Assembly: GCA_964543485.1 (NCBI GenBank)
Contig: CAZIYI010000001.1
Span: forward strand, 81,493-145,492
Direction of reading: 5' to 3'
DNA length: 64,000 nucleotides
Source: UBA2259 sp964543485
Lineage (GTDB): Bacteria > Patescibacteriota > Dojkabacteria > SC72
The translations under genes and the position numbers were made by a program. Positions 1 through 7,923 of the stretch are shown in pieces (the stretch's first letter is position 1; every line of letters starts with the position of its first letter). The notes beneath the pieces are model-generated. The model was given only the letters and a program-made list of their open reading frames with translations. It searched no databases and was not told the DNA's origin.

Positions 1-51
1 TTTAAAATCTAAAACGGTCTGTATTTTATCAATATTATCAATATTTCTCAA
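1..51 (-). CDS. possible 5' fragment of next S10-operon gene (L29 expected), cut by window edge
   Basis: After the rplP stop the minus strand stays open to the window edge in a frame starting with TTG at 49-51, giving LRNIDNIDKIQTVLDFK. Ribosomal protein L29 is the usual gene here, but the 17 residues are too few to recognise it and the start is non-ATG. This is inferred from position only. Confidence 0.25.
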   Translation of the reverse strand, partial: MRNIDNIDKIQTVLDFK

Positions 52-53
52 TG

Positions 54-467
54 CTAAATATCTTTTTTAGATACAAACTTTGTATCTAATGAAAGTTTTT
101 GAGCTCCTAATCTCATTGCTTCTTTTGCAATATCAGCTGTAACTCCACTTAACTCAAAAAGCATATTACCTGGTCTTACAACTGCTACATATCCTTCGAC
201 CTCTCCCTTACCAGCAATCATCTTACTATTGGTACCCTTTTGAGTGTAAGGTTTATGAGGAAATATCTTTACCCAAACCTTACCTTTTCTTTTCATACAG
301 TTAGTAATTGCTCTTCTTCCTGCCTCAATTTCTCTTGCCTTAATCCAACCGTTTTCCATTGATTTCAAACCGTATTCACCAAAAGTAATGGAGTTATTAG
401 TAGAGGCAACACCCCCCATCTTTCCTCTAAATTCTTTTCTATGTTTTCTAATTTTTGGCTGTAACAT
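54..467 (-). CDS. rplP: 50S ribosomal protein L16
   Basis: L16 binds 23S rRNA near the A site and central protuberance of the large subunit. The 137-aa length is normal. The family pattern is clear: MLQPKIRKHRKEFRG at the N-terminus, then GRRAITNCMKRKGKVWVKIF, a FPHKPYTQKG loop, and GKGEVEGYVAVVRPG. It lies 2 nt after rpsC, in the standard S10-operon order, so it is translated from the same mRNA. It ends with TAG. Nothing is odd about it. Confidence 0.97.
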   Translation of the reverse strand: MLQPKIRKHRKEFRGKMGGVASTNNSITFGEYGLKSMENGWIKAREIEAGRRAITNCMKRKGKVWVKIFPHKPYTQKGTNSKMIAGKGEVEGYVAVVRPGNMLFELSGVTADIAKEAMRLGAQKLSLDTKFVSKKDI

Positions 468-469
468 AT

Positions 470-1117
470 TTATTCTTCATCTCCAATATTATTTTTTTCT
501 CCTTTGTATACCCATACCTTAATACCCATAAGTCCAGCATCCGATGTTTTAGCAACTTCCTGCGCATAGTCGATATCTGCCCTTAATGTTTGAGCTGGGA
601 CAGATCCTGCATTTACCTTAACTGTTCTTGCTTGACTTGCATTATTAATTCTCCCTGCTACCCATATCCTTATACCTTTTGCACCTGCCATCATTGCCTT
701 CTCTTTTGCACTAGCAACGAGTAATTTACTTGGCTGTCTTCTTTCAATACCATCTGCAATATTTCTAGCTATTATACTTGCTGATATATCTACTTTCTTA
801 ACCTCTCTTATCTTTATCTCAACATCTTTTTTAGTAATCCTTTTCAAATCTTTCTGTAATAGATCTATTCCTTCTCCACCTCTCCCAATTGCAACACCAG
901 GTCTTGCAACAAATACCTCAATCTCAATTTTGTTCATAGCTCTATTGATTAGTACAGAATCTATCCCAGCATCTTTCATCTTCTCTTTAACATACTTCTT
1001 AATCTTTAAATCTTGTGCCAACACAGCAGGGAACTGTATTTTAGAAGAGTACCAAACAGAACTCCATGTTTTGTTTATACCCATTCTAATTGCATTAGCA
1101 TTTACTTTTCTTCCCAT
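470..1117 (-). CDS. rpsC: 30S ribosomal protein S3
   Basis: S3 sits at the mRNA entry channel of the small subunit. The 215-aa protein starts MGRKVNANAIRMGINKTWSS and has the type II KH signature VAIGRGGEGIDLLQKDLKR near residues 75-93. The C-terminal domain carries the typical IKVWVYKGE ending followed by a short acidic tail. Its ATG shares one base with the rplV stop (TAATG), which indicates translational coupling. Length and order fit the bacterial S10 operon. Confidence 0.97.
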   Translation of the reverse strand: MGRKVNANAIRMGINKTWSSVWYSSKIQFPAVLAQDLKIKKYVKEKMKDAGIDSVLINRAMNKIEIEVFVARPGVAIGRGGEGIDLLQKDLKRITKKDVEIKIREVKKVDISASIIARNIADGIERRQPSKLLVASAKEKAMMAGAKGIRIWVAGRINNASQARTVKVNAGSVPAQTLRADIDYAQEVAKTSDAGLMGIKVWVYKGEKNNIGDEE

Positions 1118-1458
1118 TATTTAACCTCTACTTCTAAATTAATATGTGATCTTCTTTTTAATATTCTTGAGGATCTTCCTCTAGATGCAAATCTTCCTCT
1201 TTTAAGTGTTTGTGCTCCATCAACAGAAATATGACTAATCTTTAACTCCTCTTTATCAACACTAAACAGCTCTCTTGCACTTGCCATGGCTGAAAGTAGG
1301 GCCTTTTTTAGAGCAAGTGTACCCTTCTTATTTGTGAGCTGTAATATATCCAATGCTTCAACAACATTTTTTCCTCTTATTAAATCAGCCACCAGTCTTA
1401 ATTTCTGTGGTGATTGAGCTAAATTTTTTACTTTTATTTTTGTTCTTTTAGTTTCCAT
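1117..1458 (-). CDS. rplV: 50S ribosomal protein L22
   Basis: L22 lines the peptide exit tunnel. I place the start at the ATG at 1456-1458 (METKRTKIKVKNLAQSPQK), giving 113 aa. The longer reading frame would overlap rpsS and adds residues not seen in L22. Family features include the AQSPQKLRLVADLIRGKNV segment and the C-terminal beta-hairpin RGRFASRGRSSRILKRRSH that reaches into the tunnel. It begins 4 nt after the rpsS stop and is coupled to rpsC. Confidence 0.96.
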   Translation of the reverse strand: METKRTKIKVKNLAQSPQKLRLVADLIRGKNVVEALDILQLTNKKGTLALKKALLSAMASARELFSVDKEELKISHISVDGAQTLKRGRFASRGRSSRILKRRSHINLEVEVK

Positions 1459-1462
1459 ATTT

Positions 1463-1786
1463 TTATTCTTTACTTGGGCCACCCTCTTCAAATCTACCAC
1501 TACTACCGTATACCTTTGCTAACTTACCCTTTTTGGCATGGCCTCTAAACTTCCTTGTCTGAGAAAATTCTCCTAATCTATGCCCTATCATTGATTCTTC
1601 TATTAATACCTCTTCATGCTTCTTACCGTTATGAACACCAAATGTTAAGCCAACCATCTGTGGTGTAATAGTGGAGGCCCTTGCCCACGTTTTAATTGGC
1701 TTCCTATTACCACTACTTAAAGCAAGCTCTACTTTCTTCTGTAATTTTTCATCTATATACGCTCCTTTTTTTAGTGATCTAGACAT
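1463..1786 (-). CDS. rpsS: 30S ribosomal protein S19
   Basis: S19 is in the head of the small subunit near the A- and P-site tRNAs. It starts MSRSLKKGAYIDEKL and contains RKPIKTWARASTI, the NGKKHEEVLIEESMIGHRLGEF core and TRKFRGHAKKGK. At 107 aa it is slightly longer than the usual ~92, with a glycine- and serine-rich C-terminal extension (GSSGRFEEGGPSKE). It lies between rplB and rplV as expected. Confidence 0.96.
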   Translation of the reverse strand: MSRSLKKGAYIDEKLQKKVELALSSGNRKPIKTWARASTITPQMVGLTFGVHNGKKHEEVLIEESMIGHRLGEFSQTRKFRGHAKKGKLAKVYGSSGRFEEGGPSKE

Positions 1787-1803
1787 ATATCTTTACTTCA
1801 AAA

Positions 1804-2652
1804 TTATTTCTTAGCAAAAGGTCTCTGAATACTTCTTCTCCTTTTGATAATCATCTTTTCTGTTCTTCTATTCTTTCTTGTTCTAGTTCCAATTCTGTTA
1901 CCCCAAATATCTTTAGCAGTACCAATTACACCCTTTCCTTCACCACCACCGTGTGGATGTTCAACTGCATGCATAGCCATACCTCTTACAACTGGTCTCC
2001 AGCCCAAATTCCTTCTTCTTCCTGCCTTCCCTAATTTAACATTTACTCTCTCTTCGTTACCTACTTGGCCAATAGTGGCCATAGCGTTTGCAGGAACAAG
2101 TCTAATCTCTCCAGAAGGCATTTTAATCTGTACATACTTTCCTGTTGGATCTATACCTTGTACTACGATTGCTTGTCCAGCAGATCTACCAAATGTAGCA
2201 CCCATACCTACTTTATTCTCTACACAATGAACAATAGTTCCAGATGGAATGTTTTTAATCATCATTGAGTTACCAGGTAGTACATCTACTTTCTCTCCAG
2301 ATATTAATTTGCTTCCTATTTGTATATCTCGAGGTGCAATTATATATCTTTTATCTCCATCTGCATACTGTAAAAGAGCTAAATTAGCACTTCTATTTGG
2401 ATCAAAGAAGAATCCTAAAACCTTGGCCTCTATACCAAATTTGTCTCTCTTAAAGTCTATCTTTCTTACTCTTCTCTTAAAACCTCCTCCTCTATGTCTA
2501 ATAGTGATTTTGCCTTGATTATTTCTTCCTGATTTCTGTTTTTTAGCAATAGATAGGGCTCTTGGGCCACCTGTCTTCTCTAACATTGACCTATCCTCTA
2601 ACTTTGTTCCTCTTAATGTAGAAGTTGTAGCTTTAAATGTTCTAACTTTCAT
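1804..2652 (-). CDS. rplB: 50S ribosomal protein L2
   Basis: L2 supports the peptidyl-transferase centre and bridges the subunits. The 282-aa length is typical. It has the conserved C-terminal loop RGMAMHAVEHPHGGGEGK, which includes the histidine reached by the catalytic centre, and the RNA-binding GRNNQGKITIRHRGGGFKR segment. The ATG overlaps the rplW stop by one base (TAATG), showing coupled translation. Confidence 0.97.
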   Translation of the reverse strand: MKVRTFKATTSTLRGTKLEDRSMLEKTGGPRALSIAKKQKSGRNNQGKITIRHRGGGFKRRVRKIDFKRDKFGIEAKVLGFFFDPNRSANLALLQYADGDKRYIIAPRDIQIGSKLISGEKVDVLPGNSMMIKNIPSGTIVHCVENKVGMGATFGRSAGQAIVVQGIDPTGKYVQIKMPSGEIRLVPANAMATIGQVGNEERVNVKLGKAGRRRNLGWRPVVRGMAMHAVEHPHGGGEGKGVIGTAKDIWGNRIGTRTRKNRRTEKMIIKRRRSIQRPFAKK

Positions 2653-2948
2653 TATTTTATATTTAAGAATTCATCAATTTTATCTCCCTTTTTTAGAGTA
2701 ACTACCGCTTTTCTTTTATCTTCTTTCCTAAATGCCTTATTAGTTTTCCACTCCTTAAATCCTTTACCTGGTTTTATTGTAATATTTACACTTAACACCT
2801 TAACTTTGTATTTTTTCTCTACAGCTTTCTTAATTTCAATTTTGTTAATACCATTATCAACAAAGAAAACATACTTATTACTCTCATTTGCAAGAGCATA
2901 GCTTTTCTCTGAAACTACTGGTTTTAACATTATCTCTTTACTTTCCAT
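2652..2948 (-). CDS. rplW: 50S ribosomal protein L23
   Basis: L23 surrounds the peptide exit and docks trigger factor and SRP. The 98-aa protein starts MESKEIMLKPVVSEKSYAL and carries NKYVFFVDNGINKIEIKKAV, VKVLSVNI and a lysine-rich loop, all family hallmarks. It overlaps the end of rplD by 11 nt and shares one base with rplB. Order and length are standard. Confidence 0.95.
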   Translation of the reverse strand: MESKEIMLKPVVSEKSYALANESNKYVFFVDNGINKIEIKKAVEKKYKVKVLSVNITIKPGKGFKEWKTNKAFRKEDKRKAVVTLKKGDKIDEFLNIK

Positions 2949-3543
2949 CTAAAAGACGACTTTCTAATTTATCTACTGCTTCTTTATCCATTACTATCTC
3001 TCTGTTGCCTACAATGTGTTTAACATTTACTCTCATTGGAGTTATGACATTTATTTTTTCACTATTTCTTAATGCTAACCTAACTTTATCATCATCAGAT
3101 ATTATCAATGTTTTAACAGATATATCCTTAGTCATTAACGTTCTAATATCTTTTAACTCCTTATCTTTATCTGTATTTACAAACTTAACAGCATCATTTC
3201 TATTTCTATCTGAAAGAACTACACACATAGCTCTCTTAACCATTCCTTTGTTAATATTTCTTTTCCAATTTCTTTCATTAGGACCAAATGTAACACCACC
3301 ACCTACCCATAGAGGGGACCTTATAGACCCAGATCTTGCTCTTCCTGTACCTTTCTGTTTCCATGGTTTCCTACCACCTCCAGATACATCACCCTTTCCT
3401 TTAACAGCTGATGTCCCTTTTCTTTCATTACTTGAGAATACAGAAAGTACTTGAGAAACCAAATCTGCATTGTAAGGAACATTCCAGACCTTTGGATTTA
3501 ACTTAATCTCTTCAGTTTTGGTCTTTTTTACTTTCTCTGCCAT
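2938..3543 (-). CDS. rplD: 50S ribosomal protein L4
   Basis: L4 is a large-subunit assembly protein whose long loop reaches the exit tunnel. The 201-aa sequence has the loop signature GGGRKPWKQKGTGRARSGS followed by PLWVGGGVTFGPNERNWK, which is diagnostic. In some bacteria L4 represses its own S10 operon. No dedicated L4-binding leader can be judged here because the 5' region of rpsJ is lost in a gap. It lies 2 nt downstream of rplC. Confidence 0.96.
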   Translation of the reverse strand: MAEKVKKTKTEEIKLNPKVWNVPYNADLVSQVLSVFSSNERKGTSAVKGKGDVSGGGRKPWKQKGTGRARSGSIRSPLWVGGGVTFGPNERNWKRNINKGMVKRAMCVVLSDRNRNDAVKFVNTDKDKELKDIRTLMTKDISVKTLIISDDDKVRLALRNSEKINVITPMRVNVKHIVGNREIVMDKEAVDKLESRLLDGK

Positions 3544-3545
3544 TT

Positions 3546-4133
3546 CTATTTTTCAATATATATTTTTACTAAATCTCCATTTGAACCAGGTATTGGTCCA
3601 CTAATTAAAATGTGGTTATCTTTAATACCAACTATTCTCTTGTTTTTAATTGTCACCTTATCTGAGCCCATTCTTCCACCCATTCTAGTTCCTTTAAATA
3701 CCCTACCTGGATCTGTACCTGCGCCAATAGAGCCAGGAGCTCTCAACCTATCTGATTGTCCGTGTGTTCTAGGCCCTCCTTTAAATCCATGCCTTTTTAC
3801 TACACCTGCAAAACCCTTACCTTTAGATATACCACTTACGGTAACAATATCACCCTCATTAAATGTCTCTGCCACCAAGTCACTTCCTAAAGCTAAGCCC
3901 TCTGGTAACTCTCCCTCAACTAGCCATTTATGCATAGGGACATATCCAAGTTCTTTGTATTGGCCTAGTTGTGCTTTTGTACCTTTCTTTCTACTACCTA
4001 AAGCAAGTTCAATCTTGTCACCTTTAACATTGGCTATCTTACATCCAGCAACATCAACAAAAGTAACAGGTATTGCCCTGTCTTTCTCAAATATCCTTGT
4101 CATTCCTTTTTTAATTCCTAATATTGCTTTCAT
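3546..4133 (-). CDS. rplC: 50S ribosomal protein L3
   Basis: L3 initiates large-subunit assembly and reaches toward the peptidyl-transferase centre. It is recognised by MKAILGIKKGMTRIF at the N-terminus, GISKGKGFAGVVKRHGFKGG, THGQSDRLRAPGSIGAGT and the GRMGSDKVTIKN segment. At 195 aa it is a little shorter than the common ~209. It sits between rpsJ and rplD in the conserved order. Confidence 0.96.
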   Translation of the reverse strand: MKAILGIKKGMTRIFEKDRAIPVTFVDVAGCKIANVKGDKIELALGSRKKGTKAQLGQYKELGYVPMHKWLVEGELPEGLALGSDLVAETFNEGDIVTVSGISKGKGFAGVVKRHGFKGGPRTHGQSDRLRAPGSIGAGTDPGRVFKGTRMGGRMGSDKVTIKNKRIVGIKDNHILISGPIPGSNGDLVKIYIEK

Positions 4134-4144
4134 ATTTTTTTTAA

Positions 4145-4456
4145 TTATTGAATCTCAAGTCCTACACCAGCTGGCATTTGTAGATGCTGTAATGCATCTA
4201 TTGTCTTAGGTGTTGGATCAATGATATCTATTACTCTCTTGTGAGTAGCTATCTCAAAGTGTTCAATTGAACTCTTATAGATAAATGGTGACCTGTTAAC
4301 AGCTAATTTCCTCTTCCTTGTTGGTAGAGGAATAGGACCAGCTACCTTAGCACCTGTACTAATAGCGGTCTCTATAATGCTTTTAGAGGATTTATCCAAT
4401 ACTACTGCATCATATCCTTTTAACTTTACTCTGATTTTTGAACCTCTTTCACTCAT
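4145..4456 (-). CDS. rpsJ: 30S ribosomal protein S10
   Basis: S10 is a head protein of the 30S subunit and also a NusG/NusB antitermination partner. The 103-aa protein reads IRVKLKGYDAVVLDKSSKSI at the N-terminus and has PLPTRKRKLAVNRSPFIYK, STIEH-like and THKRVIDI segments typical of S10. Its ATG lies one base from the 100-N gap, so its ribosome-binding region and distance to tuf cannot be seen. Confidence 0.96.
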   Translation of the reverse strand: MSERGSKIRVKLKGYDAVVLDKSSKSIIETAISTGAKVAGPIPLPTRKRKLAVNRSPFIYKSSIEHFEIATHKRVIDIIDPTPKTIDALQHLQMPAGVGLEIQ

Positions 4457-4457
4457 T

Positions 4458-4557
4458 NNNNNNNNNNNNNNNNNNNNNNNNNNNNNNNNNNNNNNNNNNN
4501 NNNNNNNNNNNNNNNNNNNNNNNNNNNNNNNNNNNNNNNNNNNNNNNNNNNNNNNNN
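4458..4557. other. assembly gap (100 N) between rpsJ and tuf
   Basis: A run of exactly 100 N, the usual placeholder for a scaffold join of unknown length. It removes the C-terminus of EF-Tu (roughly 45-50 residues expected) and the tuf-rpsJ spacer. The reading frame that appears to cross it is an artefact. Confidence 0.99.
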
Positions 4558-5600
4558 CCTGGAGCTACCATTTCAATTCCCTCAGCCAATGTAACTTCAC
4601 CAGTTACGTCTGCTGTTCTGACATAGAACTGTGGTTTGTATCCAGTTATAAATGGAGTATGTCTTCCACCTTCATCTTTACTTAAGATATATACCTCTGC
4701 CTTGAAATCAGTATGAGTTTGTACAGAACCTGGTAAAGAAAGTGTTTGACCTCTTTCTACATCAGTTCTCTTTAAACCTCTTAACAATATTCCAACGTTA
4801 TCTCCTGCCTGACAATCTTTCATTGATTTGTTGAACATTTCAATTCCTGTTGCAGCTGTTTTCTGTGGCTTTCTTCCCATTCCTAATATCTCTACATCAT
4901 CGTTAAGTTTGAGAACTCCTCTTTCAATTCTTCCTGTTACAACTGTTCCTCTTCCTTCGATAGAGAATACATCTTCAATTGGCATTAAGAATGGTTTCTC
5001 AATATCCCTCTCTGGTATTGGGATAAATTCGTCAACAGCTTTCATCAATTCTCTCGCAGATGCCAATCCTTCCTCTTCACCTTTCTCTGCTTTTAGTGCA
5101 TTACCAATTATTACTGGAGCGTTTGCATCATATCCGTATTTTGCTAAAAGATCTGATACATCTGCTTTGATCAATTCTAATATTTCCTCGTCTGCATCTC
5201 CGAATTTATTAATAAATACAACCATCTTTGGAACACCTACCTGCTTTGCAAGTAAGATATGCTCTTTTGTTTGAGGCATAGCACCATCATCAGATGATAC
5301 AACTAATATTGCACCATCCATTTGAGCTGCACCTGTAATCATATTTTTGATGTAGTCTTTGTGTCCTGGGCAATCTACTAATGCGTAGTGTCTAGTGTCT
5401 GTTTCAAACTCGACATGAGCTACTGCAACAGTAATAGATTTTGCTCTTGACTCTGGGTCTTTATCTAATTTATCGATCATTTTATCTTTCTCTCCAGAGA
5501 AAGCATTAAGAATACCTCTAACCAAAGTTGTCTTACCGTGATCGATATGACCTAAGGTTCCGATATTCATGTGTGGCTTTGTTCTTGTAAAGTCTGCCAT
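4558..5600 (-). CDS. tuf: elongation factor Tu, 3' end lost in assembly gap; divergent GTP-pocket motifs
   Basis: EF-Tu carries aminoacyl-tRNA to the ribosome as a GTP complex. About 348 residues are visible, from MADFTRTKPHMNIG to GIEMVAP; the rest of domain 3 is in the gap. G1 is GHIDHGKT (17-24) and G3 is DCPGH (76-80), both normal. Other motifs deviate from the nearly invariant family sequence: RGITI is KSITV (54-58), PGHADY is PGHKDY, the G4 NKCD is NKFGD (131-135) and the G5 SAL is NAL (167-169). Domain 2 and early domain 3 (GRGTVVTGRIERG, LSKDEGGRHTPF) are conventional. It follows fusA, as in the str operon. The identity is certain, but the altered pocket is unusual. Confidence 0.95.
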
Positions 5601-5634
5601 TTAAATATTTAATTAATTTATATATATTTATTAA

Positions 5635-5676
5635 CAACGCAATACTCACCGAACACCATTCCGCGAGCTTGCGTTG
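5635..5676 (-). promoter_or_regulatory. GC-rich hairpin in the fusA-tuf leader
   Basis: Perfect 8-bp inverted repeat CAACGCAA / TTGCGTTG (5635-5642 and 5669-5676) with a 26-nt loop, in the transcribed spacer upstream of tuf. The loop is clearly more GC-rich than its surroundings. No U-tract follows on the minus strand, so it is not an intrinsic terminator. A processing or regulatory leader structure is an inference. Confidence 0.5.
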
Positions 5677-5681
5677 AATAT

Positions 5682-5728
5682 TATCAAAAAGCCCCGATAT
5701 ATGCAAGTGTTTAAGGTGTATTTTGATA
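5682..5728 (-). promoter_or_regulatory. second inverted repeat upstream of tuf
   Basis: TATCAAAA (5682-5689) pairs with TTTTGATA (5721-5728) across 31 nt. Together with the neighbouring hairpin it fills the 157-nt fusA-tuf spacer, which is long for this otherwise tight operon. Function unknown. Confidence 0.35.
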
Positions 5729-5757
5729 TATATGGGATACTCTTTAGTACAAATCTC

Positions 5758-7854
5758 CTACTTTGTTACTCCAGCCACCTCCTCTGCTACATTCTTTGGT
5801 ACTTCCGCATAGTGAGATGGCTCCATACTTGCACTACCTCTACCGCTAGTTAAAGACCTTAATTCACTTGTATATCCAAAAAGTTCTGAAAGTGGGACTA
5901 GTGCATTTATTACTGTAATACCGTTTCCAATATCTTCTGTACCTTGAATTTGACCTCTCTTACTGCTTAATGATCCAGTAACATCTCCCATGTATTGCTG
6001 AGGTACTTCTACTGCTACATCCATAATTGGTTCTAAAAGAATAGGGGTTGCCCTTCTACATCCCTCTTTAAATGCCATAGATGCAGCAACCTTGAAAGCT
6101 GCTTCAGAAGAGTCGACCTCGTGGTAGGATCCATCAAAAAGGGTAACTTTAACGTCTACAACAGGGAAACCTGCAACTACTCCGGCCTTCATAGTTTCTT
6201 CAACACCCTTTTGTATTGGGGCTATATACTCTCTTGGAATAGCACCTCCCTTGATAGCGTTTATAAATTCAAAACCTTTACCTGTTTCATTTGGTTCAAT
6301 CTTTAACCAACAGTGGCCGTACTGTCCCTTACCTCCAGATTGTTTGATATATTTACCCTCTGCCTGTTCACAAACGGTTTTGACAGTTTCCCTATACGCG
6401 ACCTGTGGTTTACCCACATTCGCAACAACATTAAACTCTCTCTTCATTCTGTCTACCATAATTTCAAGATGTAACTCTCCCATTCCGGAGATAATGGTTT
6501 GGCCTGTTTCTATATTACTCTCTACTCTAAATGTAGGATCTTCTTTAACCAATCTGATTAATGCTTCAGACATCTTCTCTTCATCAGATTTAGTTGCTGG
6601 CTCAATAGCTTGTGATACAACTGGTTCCGCAAATGTTATCTGCTCAAGTATAATTGGGTCATTTTCATCACAAAGGGTATCTCCTGTTACAGAGCTCTTA
6701 AGCCCAACGATTGCCCCAATATCCCCTGCCCTTAATGTACCAACCTCTTCTCTATCATCTGCATGCATCAGTACTAATCTACTAATTCTCTCTCTAACAT
6801 TTTTGGTCGAATTATATACATATGAACCGGAATTTACAGTTCCAGAGTACACTCTAAAATATGAAAGGTTCCCTATATGTGAATCATTGACAATCTTGAA
6901 AACTAATCCAGAGAATGGCTCACCCTCTTCGGGTTTTCTTTCGATTTCTGCACCACTTTTTGGATGGTCTCCTTGTACAGGAGGAACATCCAAAGGAGAT
7001 GGTAAGCACAAAGATATGTAATCTAGGATTGTTCTTGCCATTAAAGTTCTTGAATCTCCACCTAATACTGGGAATATTTTACTTTCCAAAGTACCTTTTC
7101 TTAAGGCAGCTTTCAATTCATCAACCGAAATTTCTTCTCCTGCAAAGAACTTTTCCATTAACTTATCATCCATTTCAACCAATGCCTCTATCAATGTAGC
7201 TCTTTGTTCCTGGGTCTTACTCTTTAAATCTTCAGGTATAGGGATTTCTTTTACTTCTGAGGTGTCTGACGATTCATATTCGAATGCCTTATTTAAAAGC
7301 AAATCCACATATCCATGCAATTCACTCTCTCTTCCTATTGGTATATTTAATGCAACAGCTTTGTTACTTAATCTATTTTTAATAGTATCAAAACTCTTGT
7401 CAAAATCTCCACCTATTAGATTGATTTTATTTAAAAAACATATTCTTGGGACATGATACTTATTTGCTTGTCTCCATACAGTTTCAGACTGTGGCTCAAC
7501 ACCCTTCCTCCCATCAAAGATTACTACTGCACCATCTAATACTCTTAAGGATCTTTCTACTTCAGCAGTAAAGTCTACATGCCCTGGTGTATCAATAATA
7601 TTGATTCTATATCTCTTAGAATCATAGTCCCAGAAACATGTAACAGCAGCAGATTGAATGGTGATACCTCTCTCTTGCTCCTGTTCCATAAAGTCGGTAG
7701 TTGCTGCACCTTCATGCACTTCACCCATCTTATGTATTTGACCAGTAAAGAATAGAAGCCGTTCAGTTGTAGTAGTCTTACCAGCATCAATATGAGCAAT
7801 AATTCCAATATTTCTTATCTGCTCTAATGGCATTTTTATATCATAGGTTTGCAT
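5758..7854 (-). CDS. fusA: elongation factor G, with NKIN instead of NKxD
   Basis: EF-G drives ribosomal translocation by GTP hydrolysis. I choose the ATG at 7852-7854 (MQTYDIKMPLEQIRN); the frame extends two codons further to a TTG. The 698-aa length is normal. G1 AHIDAGKTT, switch I QERGITIQSAA, G3 DTPGHVDF and the domain IV/V core are canonical. The G4 motif, normally NKMDR, reads NKINLIGGDF (NKIN at 7420-7431), so the guanine-specificity aspartate is asparagine. It heads the fusA-tuf-S10 operon and has a promoter-like element upstream. Confidence 0.95.
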   Translation of the reverse strand: MQTYDIKMPLEQIRNIGIIAHIDAGKTTTTERLLFFTGQIHKMGEVHEGAATTDFMEQEQERGITIQSAAVTCFWDYDSKRYRINIIDTPGHVDFTAEVERSLRVLDGAVVIFDGRKGVEPQSETVWRQANKYHVPRICFLNKINLIGGDFDKSFDTIKNRLSNKAVALNIPIGRESELHGYVDLLLNKAFEYESSDTSEVKEIPIPEDLKSKTQEQRATLIEALVEMDDKLMEKFFAGEEISVDELKAALRKGTLESKIFPVLGGDSRTLMARTILDYISLCLPSPLDVPPVQGDHPKSGAEIERKPEEGEPFSGLVFKIVNDSHIGNLSYFRVYSGTVNSGSYVYNSTKNVRERISRLVLMHADDREEVGTLRAGDIGAIVGLKSSVTGDTLCDENDPIILEQITFAEPVVSQAIEPATKSDEEKMSEALIRLVKEDPTFRVESNIETGQTIISGMGELHLEIMVDRMKREFNVVANVGKPQVAYRETVKTVCEQAEGKYIKQSGGKGQYGHCWLKIEPNETGKGFEFINAIKGGAIPREYIAPIQKGVEETMKAGVVAGFPVVDVKVTLFDGSYHEVDSSEAAFKVAASMAFKEGCRRATPILLEPIMDVAVEVPQQYMGDVTGSLSSKRGQIQGTEDIGNGITVINALVPLSELFGYTSELRSLTSGRGSASMEPSHYAEVPKNVAEEVAGVTK

Positions 7855-7912
7855 ATCCAAAAATCATTAAATTAAAACCTAATATGAGAACTTAGGATTA
7901 CACGCGGTATGG

Positions 7913-7921
7913 ATTATAACA
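7913..7921 (-). promoter_or_regulatory. extended -10 promoter element for fusA operon
   Basis: On the minus strand TGTTATAAT (7921 to 7913) forms an extended -10 box in the 63-nt spacer before fusA. Predicted transcription would start near 7906, giving a leader of about 50 nt that contains a small CCTAA/TTAGG stem (7878-7896). No clear -35 box was found. Confidence 0.45.
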
Positions 7922-7923
7922 GA

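Noticed and set aside
1844..2518. Plus-strand open frames over ribosomal genes
   Set aside because: Antisense shadows of rplB and neighbours with no family pattern; the same applies to long antisense frames over fusA, infB, alaS and the giant gene.
4449..4557. EF-Tu reading frame continuing through the N run to a stop inside rpsJ
   Set aside because: N codons create an artificial open frame; the real C-terminus is in the gap.
5635..5676. Hairpin upstream of tuf as an intrinsic terminator
   Set aside because: No U-tract follows on the minus strand, and termination here would cut off tuf and the S10 genes.
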